This document shows positions 1-9,174 of a stretch of DNA of 64,000 nucleotides, one piece after another; the stretch's first letter is position 1; each line of letters starts with the position of its first letter. Source of the stretch: Stutzerimonas urumqiensis. GTDB taxonomy: Bacteria > Pseudomonadota > Gammaproteobacteria > Pseudomonadales > Pseudomonadaceae. Under the pieces are notes generated by a model, which was not told where the DNA came from, made no database searches, and worked only from the letters and a program-made list of their open reading frames with translations. The stretch spans positions 310,001-374,000 of the forward strand of contig NZ_RBZQ01000003.1 of assembly GCF_003640395.1 (NCBI RefSeq), read 5' to 3'. A program made the translations under genes and the position numbers.

Positions 1-230
1 TCGTAGAACAGCACGTAGCCGAGGCGCCCGCCGACGATCACGCCCATCGCCACCCAGAACACCAGGTCGGAGAGCTTCTCGCGGCTCCAGCTCGGGTCGA
101 ACGCATGCAGCCGCCGCGCCGCCAGCCACCAGGCGCCGCCAATGCCGATGAGGTACATCAGGCCGTACCAGTGAATCTGCAAGGGTCCCAGCGAAACGGC
201 GACCGGATCGATGTTCGGGTAGGGCAGCAT
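1..230 (-). CDS. lgt: Prolipoprotein diacylglyceryl transferase, N-terminal part (cut by window edge)
   Basis: Only about the first 76 codons are present; the rest lies beyond the left edge. The protein begins [21 protein letters not shown] and continues with a YGLMYLIG membrane segment and the [10 protein letters not shown] stretch, all typical of Lgt. Lgt is an inner-membrane enzyme that moves diacylglyceryl from phosphatidylglycerol onto the lipobox cysteine of prolipoproteins. The ATG at 228-230 follows an AGGAACCTCG ribosome-binding region. The gene lies 9 bases downstream of the TSUP permease gene on the same strand, so co-transcription is likely. Confidence 0.93.
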   Translation of the reverse strand, partial: MLPYPNIDPVAVSLGPLQIHWYGLMYLIGIGGAWWLAARRLHAFDPSWSREKLSDLVFWVAMGVIVGGRLGYVLFY

Positions 231-239
231 CGAGGTTCC

Positions 240-1022
240 TCAGATCAGGAAGTTGAGACCGACGCCCAGCAGCAGCAAGGCGAACAGACGCTTGAGCACG
301 CGGGGCGACAGGCGATGGGCCAGTCGCGCACCGAAACGGGCGAAGAACATGCTGGTCAGTGCGATGCCGACCATCGCCGGCAGGTAGACGTAACCCAGGC
401 TCCACTCGGGCAGATCGTCGTGGCCCCAGCCGAGGTAGAGAAAGCTCAGCGCGCCGAACAGCGCGATCGGCATACCGGTCGCCGACGAGGTGGCGACCGC
501 CTGCTGCATCGGCACGCTGCGCCAGGTCAGGAACGGCACGGTCAGCGAGCCGCCGCCGATGCCGAAGATCGCCGAGGCCCAGCCGATGACCACGCCCGCG
601 ACGGTCAGGCCCGGCTTTCCGGGTACGTCGCGACTGGCCTTGGGCTTGTAGTCCAGCGCCATCTGCACCGCCATGACGATGGCGAACACGCCGATGATCT
701 TCTGCAACATGGGGCCCTGGATGGTCGACGCGGTGAATGCGCCGATGGCCGTGCCGCCGACGATGCCGAGGGTCAGCCAGACGAACAGCGACCAGCGCAC
801 GGCGCCCTTGCGGTGGTGCTCGCGCACCGAGTTGATCGAGGTGAAGACGATGGTGGCAAGCGAGGTCCCCACCGCCAGGTGGGTCAGCACCGAGGGGTCG
901 ACGCCCTGCGCCGTGAAGCTGATGACCAGCACCGGCACGATGATCAGGCCGCCACCGACGCCGAAGAGCCCGGCCAGCACACCGGCACAGGCACCGAGGA
1001 CCAGGTAAAGCAGAAACTCCAT
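240..1022 (-). CDS. Sulfite exporter TauE/SafE (TSUP) family permease
   Basis: This 260-aa, strongly hydrophobic protein has the TSUP hallmarks: a glycine-rich first repeat (GLFGVGGGLIIVPVL) and a second one near the middle (AIFGIGGGSLTVPFL). About eight membrane segments are expected. Family members export sulfite, sulfoacetate or other small organic anions across the inner membrane; the substrate here cannot be told. The start is the ATG at 1020-1022, preceded by a GGGGGA Shine-Dalgarno. The open frame runs further upstream, but that part overlaps the divergent NRDE gene and is not TSUP-like. It is followed closely by lgt, a common Pseudomonas arrangement. Confidence 0.9.
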   Translation of the reverse strand: MEFLLYLVLGACAGVLAGLFGVGGGLIIVPVLVISFTAQGVDPSVLTHLAVGTSLATIVFTSINSVREHHRKGAVRWSLFVWLTLGIVGGTAIGAFTASTIQGPMLQKIIGVFAIVMAVQMALDYKPKASRDVPGKPGLTVAGVVIGWASAIFGIGGGSLTVPFLTWRSVPMQQAVATSSATGMPIALFGALSFLYLGWGHDDLPEWSLGYVYLPAMVGIALTSMFFARFGARLAHRLSPRVLKRLFALLLLGVGLNFLI

Positions 1023-1151
1023 GAGCCGTCCCCCGGTAAAAAAGAAGCCGGCATGGTAGCCGAAAAAAGCGTGACCCGGCGCGGCACCCGGCGCTTGCCG
1101 TGCTGGCATCCGGCCGCTAGCCTGCCAGGACCGAGCCGAACGAGACAGCCC

Positions 1152-1892
1152 ATGTGCCTGATCGTATTCGCCTGGCGACCGGGCCATGACATGCCGCTGG
1201 TGGTCGCCAGCAACCGTGACGAATTCCACGCCCGCCCGACCGTCCCTCTCGCTCGCTGGGAGGACGCGCCGTCCATACGCGCCGGCCGCGACCTGGAAGC
1301 GGGCGGGACCTGGCTGGGCATCGACGACGACGGGCGTTTCGCGACGGTGACCAACGTCCGTGGCCCGGCACGAGCGCCGGGTGAACGCTCGCGCGGCGAG
1401 CTGCCCGAGCGGTTCCTGCGTGGCAACCTGTCGCCGGCCGACTACCTCGCCGATCTGGTCGACCAGACCCGCCGCTATGCGGGTTTCAATCTGCTGGTCG
1501 GCGACCGCGACACCCTGTGCTACTTCAATTCCGAAGAAGGCGTGCCACGGCCCCTTGAGCCCGGGCTGTACGGCCTGTGCAATGCGCGCCTCGACACGCC
1601 CTGGCCTAAGCTCGTGCAAGCCCGCGCCGGGCTGGAAGACGCCCTGAACGATCCGACCGACGATCGGCTGCTGGCGCTGCTGGCGGACCGGCAGCAAGCG
1701 GCCGACGGGCAGTTGCCGCAAACCGGGGTCACGGTCGATTGGGAGCGCGTGCTGTCCAGCATCTTCATCGCCGGACCGCTGTACGGCACACGCTCCAGCC
1801 TGGTCTTGCGGCGCGATGCCGAGGGCCGTTTCGAGGGGCTGGAGCGCCGCTTCGGTCCGAATGGTATCCCGCTCGGTGAAACCCGCTTGTAG
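1152..1892 (+). CDS. NRDE (TANGO2-like) family protein
   Basis: The 246-aa protein starts MCLIVFAWRP, with Cys at position 2 and the family-defining NRDE tetrapeptide at residues 21-24. These are the signature of the NRDE/Ser-Thr-rich T10 (TANGO2) family. Its biochemical role in bacteria is not established; eukaryotic relatives have been linked to haem or lipid handling. The reading frame is open from position 105, but the family start MCLIV at 1152 is clear and the upstream part is antisense to the TSUP gene. It is divergent from TSUP across about 130 bases and converges on ptsP with a 2-base gap. Confidence 0.9.
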   Translation: MCLIVFAWRPGHDMPLVVASNRDEFHARPTVPLARWEDAPSIRAGRDLEAGGTWLGIDDDGRFATVTNVRGPARAPGERSRGELPERFLRGNLSPADYLADLVDQTRRYAGFNLLVGDRDTLCYFNSEEGVPRPLEPGLYGLCNARLDTPWPKLVQARAGLEDALNDPTDDRLLALLADRQQAADGQLPQTGVTVDWERVLSSIFIAGPLYGTRSSLVLRRDAEGRFEGLERRFGPNGIPLGETRL

Positions 1893-1894
1893 CC

Positions 1895-4174
1895 TCAGCC
1901 CTTCACGGCAGCGGCCGGATTGATCATCCGCGTCAGGCCCAGCTTGCTCAGCGACAGCTGCAAGACGCTATGAATCACGTGCGGACTGTCGATGCGCATG
2001 ACCTTGTCGAGCAATTCACGCGCGGTGGTCATCGGCATCTGGCGCAACAGCCATTTCACCTTCGGCAGGTTGGTCGCGTTCATAGACAGGCTGTCATAAC
2101 CCATCGCCATCAGCAGCACGGCCGCCGCCGGGTCGCCGGCCATCTCGCCGCAGATGCTGACCGGCTTGCCCTCGGCATGCGCGTCCGTCACCACGCGCTG
2201 CAACGCCTGCAGCACGGCGGGATGGAGGTAATCGTAGAGGTCGGCGACGCGCGGATTGTTGCGGTCCACGGCCAGCAGGTATTGCGTCAGATCGTTCGAG
2301 CCCACCGAGAGGAAGTCGACCTGACGCACCAGCTCGCGGGTCTGGTAGACCGCGGCGGGTATTTCGATCATCACGCCAACCGGCGGCATCTCGACATCGG
2401 TACCCTCGTCGCGCACCTCGCCATAGGCCCGGTGAATCAGGTGCAGGGCCTCTTCCAGTTCCTGCAGGCCGGAGATCATCGGCAGCAGGATGCGCAGGTT
2501 GTTCAACCCTTCGCTGGCCTTGAGCATGGCGCGGGTCTGCACCAGGAAAATCTCCGGGTGATCGAGCGTCACGCGGATCCCGCGCCAGCCGAGGAACGGA
2601 TTCTCTTCCTTGATCGGGAAGTACGAGAGCGACTTGTCGCCGCCGACGTCCAGCGTCCGCATCGTCACGGGGAGCGGGTGGAAGGCCTGCAACTGCTCGC
2701 GATAGATCGCCAGCTGCTCCTTTTCGCTGGGGAAGCGGTCCTTGATCATGAACGGCACTTCGGTGCGGTACAGCCCGACCCCTTCGGCGCCGCGCTCCTG
2801 GGCGCGCACCACGTCGGCCAGCAGCCCGGTGTTGACCCACAAGGGCAAGCGGTGGCCATCCGGCGTCTCGCACGGCAGGCCGCGCTGCACGTCCAGCCCC
2901 TGCGACAGCTGGCGCTCCTGCTCGACGAGGGCCTTGTACTGCTCGCTCAACACGCTGCCGGGGTTGGTGATGATCTCGCCGCGATAGCCGTCGACGATCA
3001 GCTGGATGCCATCGACCTTCGAGTACGGCAGGTCCACCACGCCCATCACCGTCGGCACGCCCATCGCGCGCGCCAGGATGGCGACGTGAGAGTTGCCCGA
3101 TCCGAGCACCGATACCAGGCCCTTGAGCTTGCCTTCCGGCACCTCGGCCAGCATCGACGGGGACAGTTCCTCGCTGACCAGGATGGTCTGGTCTGGATAG
3201 ACCAGCGCCTGCTGGCGGGCCTGCTGCAAGTACGCGAGCAGGCGGCGGCCGAGGTCCTTGACGTCCGAGGCGCGCTCGCGCAGGTAGGCGTCGTCCATCA
3301 GCTCGAAGCGGTTGATGTGGTCCTTCACTACCTGGCGCAGCGCGCCCTGCGCCCATTGCCCGGTACGGATGACCTTGCGCACCTCGCCGCCGAGCGCCGA
3401 GTCGTCGAGCATCATCAGATAGACATCGAACAGCGCCCGCTCCTCGGGGCGCATGTGGTTGACCAGCCGGTCGGACAGCTCGCGCATGTCGGCGCGCACC
3501 GAGGCTAGCGCGTTCTCGAACAGCACCAGCTCGGCATCGATGTCATCGATGGGCTTGTCCGGGACCACATCGAGGTCGGCCGGCGGCAGCACCACGAGCG
3601 CGGTCCCGACCGCCGCACCTGGCGATCCCGGTACACCGACGAAGCGCGCCTCCTGGATGCCCTTGCCCTGCCGCCCGAGGCCGCGGATGGAACCGGTCGC
3701 CTCGGCATGCGCGATGACGCCGGCGAGCTGGGCGCTCATCGTCACCAGGAAGGCTTCCTCGCCTCCGTCGAACTGGCGGCGCTCCTTCTGCTGGATGACC
3801 AGCACGCCCATTACCCGGCGATGGTGGATGATCGGCGCGCCGAGGAAGGAGGCGTAGCGTTCCTCGCCGGTCTCGGCGAAGTAGCGATAACGGGGATGCT
3901 CGGATGCGTGCTCGAGATTCAGCGGCTCTTCGCGGCTGCCCACCAGGCCGACCAGGCCTTCGTTGGGCGACATGCTGACCTTGCCGATGGCCTTCTTGTT
4001 CAGGCCCTCGGTCGCCATCAGCACGAAGCGGCCGCTCTCCGGGTCGAGCAGGTAGACCGAGCAGACCTGGCTGCCCATCGCCTCTTTGACTCTCTGCACA
4101 ATGATGTTCAACGCCGCCTTGAGGTCCTTCGCGGCGTTGACTTCCTGGACGATCTTGCGCAGCGTGCCGAGCAT
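1895..4174 (-). CDS. ptsP: Phosphoenolpyruvate--protein phosphotransferase PtsP (enzyme I-Ntr)
   Basis: This is the 759-aa first enzyme of the nitrogen PTS, which takes phosphate from PEP and passes it to NPr and then EIIA-Ntr. An N-terminal GAF domain (about residues 1-165) senses nitrogen status through glutamine and 2-oxoglutarate in known members. Next come the PEP-utilising enzyme N-terminal region, the phospho-His motif (GNSHVAILAR, near residue 360) and a C-terminal TIM barrel with the active-site motif CGEMAGDP. Length matches the family. It starts 19 bases downstream of rppH on the same strand; this rppH-ptsP pairing is conserved in gammaproteobacteria. Confidence 0.96.
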   Translation of the reverse strand: MLGTLRKIVQEVNAAKDLKAALNIIVQRVKEAMGSQVCSVYLLDPESGRFVLMATEGLNKKAIGKVSMSPNEGLVGLVGSREEPLNLEHASEHPRYRYFAETGEERYASFLGAPIIHHRRVMGVLVIQQKERRQFDGGEEAFLVTMSAQLAGVIAHAEATGSIRGLGRQGKGIQEARFVGVPGSPGAAVGTALVVLPPADLDVVPDKPIDDIDAELVLFENALASVRADMRELSDRLVNHMRPEERALFDVYLMMLDDSALGGEVRKVIRTGQWAQGALRQVVKDHINRFELMDDAYLRERASDVKDLGRRLLAYLQQARQQALVYPDQTILVSEELSPSMLAEVPEGKLKGLVSVLGSGNSHVAILARAMGVPTVMGVVDLPYSKVDGIQLIVDGYRGEIITNPGSVLSEQYKALVEQERQLSQGLDVQRGLPCETPDGHRLPLWVNTGLLADVVRAQERGAEGVGLYRTEVPFMIKDRFPSEKEQLAIYREQLQAFHPLPVTMRTLDVGGDKSLSYFPIKEENPFLGWRGIRVTLDHPEIFLVQTRAMLKASEGLNNLRILLPMISGLQELEEALHLIHRAYGEVRDEGTDVEMPPVGVMIEIPAAVYQTRELVRQVDFLSVGSNDLTQYLLAVDRNNPRVADLYDYLHPAVLQALQRVVTDAHAEGKPVSICGEMAGDPAAAVLLMAMGYDSLSMNATNLPKVKWLLRQMPMTTARELLDKVMRIDSPHVIHSVLQLSLSKLGLTRMINPAAAVKG

Positions 4175-4193
4175 GCTCAGAGGCGTTCTCCCG

Positions 4194-4673
4194 TCAGTCC
4201 CGCGCCAGCAGGCGCGGGGCGAGTTCTTTTAAGGCGCGACGATAGACCTCGCGCTTGAAGGTGACGACCTGGCCGAGCGGGTACCAGTAGCTGACCCAGC
4301 GCCAGCCGTCGAACTCCGGCTTGCCGGTCAGGTTCAGGCGTACCCGCTGCTCATCGGAAACCAGGCGCAGCAGGAACCACTTCTGCTTCTGCCCGATGCA
4401 CAACGGCTGGCTGTGAGTCCGCACCAGCCGCTGCGGCAGGCGATAACGCAACCAGCCGCGGGTGCAGGCCAGGATGCGCACATCCGGCGGTTCCAGCCCG
4501 ACTTCCTCGTTCAATTCCCGAAAAAGCGCCTCTTCCGGCGTCTCGCGTGCGTTGATGCCGCCTTGCGGAAACTGCCACGCATCCTGATTGATCCGCCGCG
4601 CCCACAGCACTTGGCCGACATCGTTGGTCAGGATGATGCCGACATTCGGGCGAAAACCATCGGAATCGATCAC
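4194..4673 (-). CDS. rppH: RNA pyrophosphohydrolase RppH
   Basis: The 159-aa Nudix hydrolase removes pyrophosphate from the 5' end of mRNA and so triggers RNase E decay. The Nudix box [17 protein letters not shown] followed by NEEVGL is intact. The protein begins with the family N-terminus [13 protein letters not shown]. The start is therefore GTG at 4671-4673; the longer ATG-started frame adds unrelated sequence. The C-terminus ([11 protein letters not shown]) is the one known in Pseudomonas. It lies upstream of ptsP in the same direction and is divergent from the HAD phosphatase gene, with about 180 bases between. Confidence 0.96.
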   Translation of the reverse strand: MIDSDGFRPNVGIILTNDVGQVLWARRINQDAWQFPQGGINARETPEEALFRELNEEVGLEPPDVRILACTRGWLRYRLPQRLVRTHSQPLCIGQKQKWFLLRLVSDEQRVRLNLTGKPEFDGWRWVSYWYPLGQVVTFKREVYRRALKELAPRLLARD

Positions 4674-4852
4674 CGCTACAACCTCGCAAACGCATGTCGC
4701 GGCATTGTTCCACAAAAAGACGCAGCCTCGAAAGCGCGGAGAAAGACCGCTCGGCGCGGCCTGCAGCCACGGGCCAGGCCGGCCCTGCCGGCTGCCGCGC
4801 ACGCGCCCGAACGGGTATGCTGGCGCTCCCCTTTCGACCGAGGAAACACGCC

Positions 4853-5506
4853 GTGCGCCTGGCATTATTCGACCTGGACAACACCCTGCTCGCGGGTGAC
4901 AGCGACCACGCCTGGGGCACCTTTCTGTGCGACCGCGGGCTCGTCGACGCCGAGGCCTACCGCGCGCGCAACGATGGGTTCTATCAGGATTACCTCGCCG
5001 GCACCCTCGACGTGCGCGCCTACCAGGATTTCTGCCAGGAGCCGCTCGGCCGCAGCGAACCCGAACAGCTCGCTGCCTGGCACGCCGAGTTCATGCGCGA
5101 TTTCGTCGAACCCATGGTCCTGGCCAAGGGCGAGGCCCTGGTTCGCCGGCATCATGAACAGGGCGACCAGGTGGTGATCATCACGGCCACCAATCGCTTC
5201 ATCACCGCGCCGATCGCCGCGCGCCTGGGTGTCGACATCCTGCTGGCGACCGAATGCGAGATGCTCGACGGGCGCTATACCGGCCGCATGACGGACATTC
5301 CCTGCTTTCAGGAAGGCAAGGTCGCTCGCCTGGAACGCTGGCTCGAGGAAACGGGACACAGCCTGGAAGGCAGCTACTTCTATAGCGATTCGCGCAACGA
5401 CCTGCCGCTGCTGGAGCGCGTCAGTCATCCCGTCGCGGTCGACCCGGACCCGACCCTGCGGCAGATTGCCGAAGCCCGCGGCTGGCAGGTGATCTCGCTA
5501 CGCTGA
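4853..5506 (+). CDS. HAD family hydrolase (SerB-like / histidinol-phosphatase-like, IB subfamily)
   Basis: The 217-aa protein has all HAD phosphatase motifs: motif I FDLDNTLL with the nucleophilic Asp near residue 7, motif II TATN, the conserved Lys (EGK) and motif [12 protein letters not shown]. This layout matches HAD-IB proteins related to phosphoserine phosphatase, which act on small phosphorylated metabolites in the cytoplasm. The substrate cannot be deduced. The start is GTG at 4853, eight bases after a GAGGA ribosome-binding site. The frame is open upstream, but that part is antisense to rppH and lacks similarity to the family. Confidence 0.9.
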   Translation: MRLALFDLDNTLLAGDSDHAWGTFLCDRGLVDAEAYRARNDGFYQDYLAGTLDVRAYQDFCQEPLGRSEPEQLAAWHAEFMRDFVEPMVLAKGEALVRRHHEQGDQVVIITATNRFITAPIAARLGVDILLATECEMLDGRYTGRMTDIPCFQEGKVARLERWLEETGHSLEGSYFYSDSRNDLPLLERVSHPVAVDPDPTLRQIAEARGWQVISLR

Positions 5507-5524
5507 TGTGCCTGGCCGACCGCC

Positions 5525-5995
5525 TCAGGCGGCGCCTTTGGCGACCATCAGGTAGAAGATCACCACGAACGCGCCGAACGCCGGCCAGCCCAGCACGAAC
5601 CACCAGCGCATGTAGCGATGCGCCGCAGCCGGCAACGGCGTGCCATCGCGCAGGGCCTGTTCGGCGAGCCTGTGGATGCGTATCTGAAGCCACACCACCG
5701 GCAGCCAGCAGGCGCCGGCCAGCACATATAGCGCAAGGCTCCAGATCAGCCACGGCTGGTTCAGCGGGAAACCGGCCAGGTGCGCCAAGGCCAGCCCTGA
5801 CAAGGGCTGGAAAACGGCGGTCGTGGCCGTGAACACCCAGTCGGCGAACACCAGATGGCGGAACGTCACCGCGATCACCTCGACGCGCCCGGTCATCCAG
5901 GCTCGCAGGCTGTAGTACGCCGAGCCCAGGCCTGTGCCGAACAGCACGGTGGCCGACAGGATGTGCAGCGTCTTGATCAGCAGATACAGGCTCAT
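5525..5995 (-). CDS. DUF2269 family small membrane protein
   Basis: This 156-aa protein has about four hydrophobic segments and begins MSLYLLIKTLHILSATVLFG. The early LHILSATVLFGTG stretch with its His is typical of DUF2269 integral membrane proteins, whose function is unknown. Its ATG (5993-5995) overlaps the stop codon of the upstream SDR/DoxX gene in an ATGA arrangement, so the two are translationally coupled and probably act together. It converges on the HAD phosphatase gene with an 18-base gap. Confidence 0.85.
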   Translation of the reverse strand: MSLYLLIKTLHILSATVLFGTGLGSAYYSLRAWMTGRVEVIAVTFRHLVFADWVFTATTAVFQPLSGLALAHLAGFPLNQPWLIWSLALYVLAGACWLPVVWLQIRIHRLAEQALRDGTPLPAAAHRYMRWWFVLGWPAFGAFVVIFYLMVAKGAA

Positions 5996-7260
5996 CGGTC
6001 CACCCGCCTTGTTGCAGGCTCCGTCCAGAGTAGCCAGAGGGACGCTGCCAGCAGGACGAGGTTCTTCAATACCGAGCCGAAAGGATCGACCCAGTAGCGA
6101 GGAAGCGCGACGGCAAGGATCGTCATGTAGGTCAGCATGAGGACCATCTGCGCCTGCAATGCCCGGCGACGCCAGCGGCCGAGCAGCAGCCCGATCCCCA
6201 ATAGCGCGTCGAGCAGGGCACCGCTGACGACTGCGAAGGCAGCCAGCCCGCCACTCACCCCTATTTCGGCCATGATCGCCAAGCCCCAGGCGTATCCGGG
6301 GCCAAGACACACGACGGCCGTACCGAGCCAGACCAGCACCAACGCTGCAATCAGAACCGGCCGCATCGCCTGGGTGACGCTGGCGGTGCGCCGAGGCCAG
6401 CCGTGGAGGCGCGCCTCGACCGACGCAGGCCGGTAGCCACAGGCTTCGGCAAGTAGCTGGGCCGAGCCGAGGTTATCGTGCCGGGCCAGCCGAAGCAGCT
6501 GAGTGTTCAAGGCCCGCCAGCCCAAGCGGTCACCCATACGGGCGCCCAGTCGGGCCAGGGAGTGTGGAATGCCGAGGTAACGCGCCGGGCCCCAGCCCTG
6601 GTGCGCGCGTAGCCGGTCGATGAGGCCGGGCAGGGTCATCGCGTCAGGCCCGACCACCGGAATCACACCCGGCGCCACAGGCCATTGGCGAATCAGCGCC
6701 AGCATCGCCGCGAGAAGATCGTCGACATGCAGGGGCTGTAGCCGTGCCTGTCGATCGAACACCGGAATGATCGGCCAGGGCGTAAGCCCCGCGAGCCAGC
6801 CACTGCTCGCGCCCCCTTCACCGACCACCACCGAGGGCCTGAGCACCACGGCAGGGATGCCGAGGCCGAGAAGAAAGGCGTCCGCACGGGCCTTGCTGGC
6901 CAGGAACGGAACCTCGGGATGTTCCCCGGCGCCCAGCGCGGAGAGCTGCATCACCGCCGCACCGTGTTTGGCCGCCAGCTCGAAGAGCGCGCGCGGGCCC
7001 TGAAACTGCACCTGCTCGACGCGCGCGGCATGCGTATCGAGCACGCCCGCCGCGTTGATCAGCAGCTCGACGTCCGGCCAGACGAAGCCCTGCGTACCGC
7101 CGGCCAGCTCGGCCAGATCCAGCCTCGACCAGCGCACCGATGGCAGCGTGGGGCCGGTTCCACTGCGCGACGTGGCCACCACCTCGTGGCCTGCCATCTG
7201 CAGGGCATGCAGCAGCCGGCTTCCGATGAATCCACTGGCGCCTACCAGCAGGATTCGCAT
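5992..7260 (-). CDS. SDR family NAD(P)-binding protein with C-terminal DoxX-like membrane domain
   Basis: The 422-aa protein is a two-part fusion. Residues 1 to about 290 form an atypical SDR/epimerase domain with the dinucleotide motif GASGFIGSRLL at residues 7-17 and a SALGAGEHPEVPFLASKA stretch in the usual active-site region. The last 125 residues form a four-helix DoxX-like membrane domain. Such fusions (PF13460/DoxX_3 type) are widespread in proteobacteria but poorly characterised; an oxidoreductase tethered to the inner membrane is the reasonable reading. It overlaps the DUF2269 gene by 4 bases and lies 3 bases downstream of ilvA, so an ilvA-SDR-DUF2269 operon is likely. Confidence 0.88.
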   Translation of the reverse strand: MRILLVGASGFIGSRLLHALQMAGHEVVATSRSGTGPTLPSVRWSRLDLAELAGGTQGFVWPDVELLINAAGVLDTHAARVEQVQFQGPRALFELAAKHGAAVMQLSALGAGEHPEVPFLASKARADAFLLGLGIPAVVLRPSVVVGEGGASSGWLAGLTPWPIIPVFDRQARLQPLHVDDLLAAMLALIRQWPVAPGVIPVVGPDAMTLPGLIDRLRAHQGWGPARYLGIPHSLARLGARMGDRLGWRALNTQLLRLARHDNLGSAQLLAEACGYRPASVEARLHGWPRRTASVTQAMRPVLIAALVLVWLGTAVVCLGPGYAWGLAIMAEIGVSGGLAAFAVVSGALLDALLGIGLLLGRWRRRALQAQMVLMLTYMTILAVALPRYWVDPFGSVLKNLVLLAASLWLLWTEPATRRVDR

Positions 7261-7263
7261 CGG

Positions 7264-8778
7264 TCAGCCGAGGAACAGCCGATAAGCCGGGTTGTCGCTC
7301 TCGTCCCAGTAGCGGTAGCCGATGGCCTCGAGCGCCGCCGGTACCAGGTGGCGCTCATCGTCCGGTACCTGCAGCCCCGCGACCACACGACCGTCGGCCG
7401 CGCCGTGGTTGCGGTAATGGAACATGGTGATGTTCCAGCGACCGCCCAGGCGGTTGAGGAAATTGAACAGCGCGCCGGGGCGTTCGGGGAATTCGAAACG
7501 CAGCACCATCTCCTGATCGACCCGCGCCGAATGGCCACCCACCATATGGCGGATGTGCAGCTTGGCCAGCTCGTTGTCGGTGAGGTCGAGCACCGGGAAC
7601 CCCTGATCGCGCAGGCTGGCCACCAGCGCCGCGCGCGGATCGTGTTCCGGGTGGGTTTGCACGCCGACGAAGATGTGCGCCTCCCGGTCGGTGTGGTAAC
7701 GGTAGTTGAACTCGGTGATCTGCCGCTTGCCGATGGCCTCGCAGAAGGCCTTGAAGCTGCCCGGCTGCTCGGGAATGGTCACGGCGATGATCGCCTCGCG
7801 GCGCTCGCCCAGCTCCGCCCGCTCGGCCACATGACGCAGCCGGTCGAAATTGATGTTCGCGCCGGAGTCGATCGCGATCAGCGTCTGCCCGCTGGCGCCT
7901 TCGCGCTCGACGTACTTCTTGATGCCCGCCACGCCGAGCGCGCCCGCCGGCTCGGTGATCGAGCGGGTGTCGTCATAGATGTCCTTGATCGCCGCACAGA
8001 TCTCGTCGGTGCTGACCGTGATGACCTCGTCGACATGGTTCTGGCAGAGTTCGAAGGTGTGCTGGCCGATCTGTGCCACCGCAACGCCATCGGCGAACAG
8101 CCCCACCTGCGGCAGCGTCACGCGCTCGCCGGCCGCCATCGCCTGTTGAAGGCAGTTGGAATCATCCGGTTCGACGCCGATCACCTTGATCTCGGGCCGC
8201 AGGTACTTGATGTAGGCGGCAATTCCCGCGATCAGCCCGCCCCCGCCCACCGGCACGAAGATCGCGTCGATCGAGCCTTGCCGCTGGCGCAGTATTTCCA
8301 TCGCCACGGTGCCCTGCCCGGCGATCACGTCCGGGTCATCGTACGGATGGATATAGGCATAGCCTTCCTGCTCGACCAGCCTGAGCGAATGAGCCAGCGC
8401 CTCGGGAAAGGCATCGCCATGCAGGACGACCTTGCCACCACGTGCACGCACGCCCTGCACCTTCAGCTCGGGCGTCGTGCGGGGCATGACGATGGTCGCC
8501 TCGATACCCAGCTCGCGCGCTGCCAGCGCCAACCCCTGAGCATGATTGCCGGCCGACGCCGTTACCACACCACGCGACAGCTCGTCAGGCGAGAGCTGTG
8601 CAAGCTTGTTGTAGGCGCCGCGAATCTTGAAGGAAAACACCGGCTGCAAGTCTTCCCGCTTGAGCAGAATTTGGTTGTCGAGCCGCTCGGACAGCTGCCG
8701 GGCAGGCTGCAAGGGGGTTTCGACCGCGACGTCATAGACGCGCGAAGTAAGGATTTTCTTGACGTACTGTTCGAGCAT
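7264..8778 (-). CDS. ilvA: Threonine ammonia-lyase, biosynthetic
   Basis: IlvA deaminates L-threonine to 2-oxobutanoate, the first committed step to isoleucine, using pyridoxal phosphate. The 504-aa length is that of the biosynthetic enzyme. The PLP-binding lysine lies in FSFKIRGAYN (near residue 51), the phosphate-gripping loop is SAGNHAQG, and the glycine loop is VGGGGLIAG. The last 180 residues form two ACT-like regulatory repeats, which bind isoleucine and valine in known members. The ATG at 8776-8778 gives the standard N-terminus MLEQYVKKIL. It is probably the first gene of an operon with the two genes downstream. Confidence 0.96.
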   Translation of the reverse strand: MLEQYVKKILTSRVYDVAVETPLQPARQLSERLDNQILLKREDLQPVFSFKIRGAYNKLAQLSPDELSRGVVTASAGNHAQGLALAARELGIEATIVMPRTTPELKVQGVRARGGKVVLHGDAFPEALAHSLRLVEQEGYAYIHPYDDPDVIAGQGTVAMEILRQRQGSIDAIFVPVGGGGLIAGIAAYIKYLRPEIKVIGVEPDDSNCLQQAMAAGERVTLPQVGLFADGVAVAQIGQHTFELCQNHVDEVITVSTDEICAAIKDIYDDTRSITEPAGALGVAGIKKYVEREGASGQTLIAIDSGANINFDRLRHVAERAELGERREAIIAVTIPEQPGSFKAFCEAIGKRQITEFNYRYHTDREAHIFVGVQTHPEHDPRAALVASLRDQGFPVLDLTDNELAKLHIRHMVGGHSARVDQEMVLRFEFPERPGALFNFLNRLGGRWNITMFHYRNHGAADGRVVAGLQVPDDERHLVPAALEAIGYRYWDESDNPAYRLFLG

Positions 8779-9071
8779 CGGGCGGCTTCACAGGCGGGCT
8801 GGGCGGGAGATCGAGTCTAACGTCGCGAGCGACCCGAGGCCACCGATCGGCGGCCAGGCCAACGTAGCTGCACAAGCCGTTTACAGCCGGCGTCACCTGC
8901 GCCAGTTCTTGCGCAACGCCCTGTGGATAATCCTGTGGGCAAGCGCTGTATAAGCCGATTTCCTAGCGTTGAGCCTGCCTGCGCAACAACTTGCCGAAGG
9001 TGCGCAGCCTGTTGCGCAGTCTTTCGTGAAGAACCCCGCAGGACATGGGCAGGGTTTCCAGAATAAATTCT
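8779..9071. other. Non-coding interval between ilvA and hcp
   Basis: No convincing gene is seen here. The interval holds several short TGCGCAA/TTGCGCA motifs (around 8909-8916, 8980-8988 and 9022-9029) and, at 8932-8940, a TGTGGATAA sequence that is an exact DnaA-box consensus on the minus strand. GC content falls towards the hcp promoter. The ilvA promoter should lie close to 8800, but no clear -35/-10 pair is recognised. Confidence 0.5.
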
Positions 9072-9119
9072 TAACTTGTTGATTATTAAGGAATAAGTAT
9101 TACTGGCATGTCTTCTGCT
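9072..9119 (+). promoter_or_regulatory. Predicted sigma-54 promoter with upstream IHF site, driving hcp
   Basis: At 9104-9119 the sequence TGGCATG-TCTT-CTGCT fits the -24/-12 sigma-54 consensus (TGGCACG-N4-TTGCW), with the GG and GC pairs correctly spaced by ten bases. At 9072-9084 the minus strand reads AATCAACAAGTTA, a perfect match to the IHF consensus WATCAANNNNTTR. The whole stretch is AT-rich against its surroundings. Transcription would start near 9130, about 45 bases before the hcp start codon. This layout implies control by RpoN and a bacterial enhancer-binding protein. Confidence 0.7.
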
Positions 9120-9174
9120 GAAGATAAGGCGCCGCAACCGACGGCTTATCAACCAAAGGCAAAGGAGAGCTCTC

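Noticed and set aside
105..1151. N-terminal extension of the NRDE protein
   Set aside because: The extension is antisense to the TSUP gene; the family N-terminus MCLIV begins at 1152.
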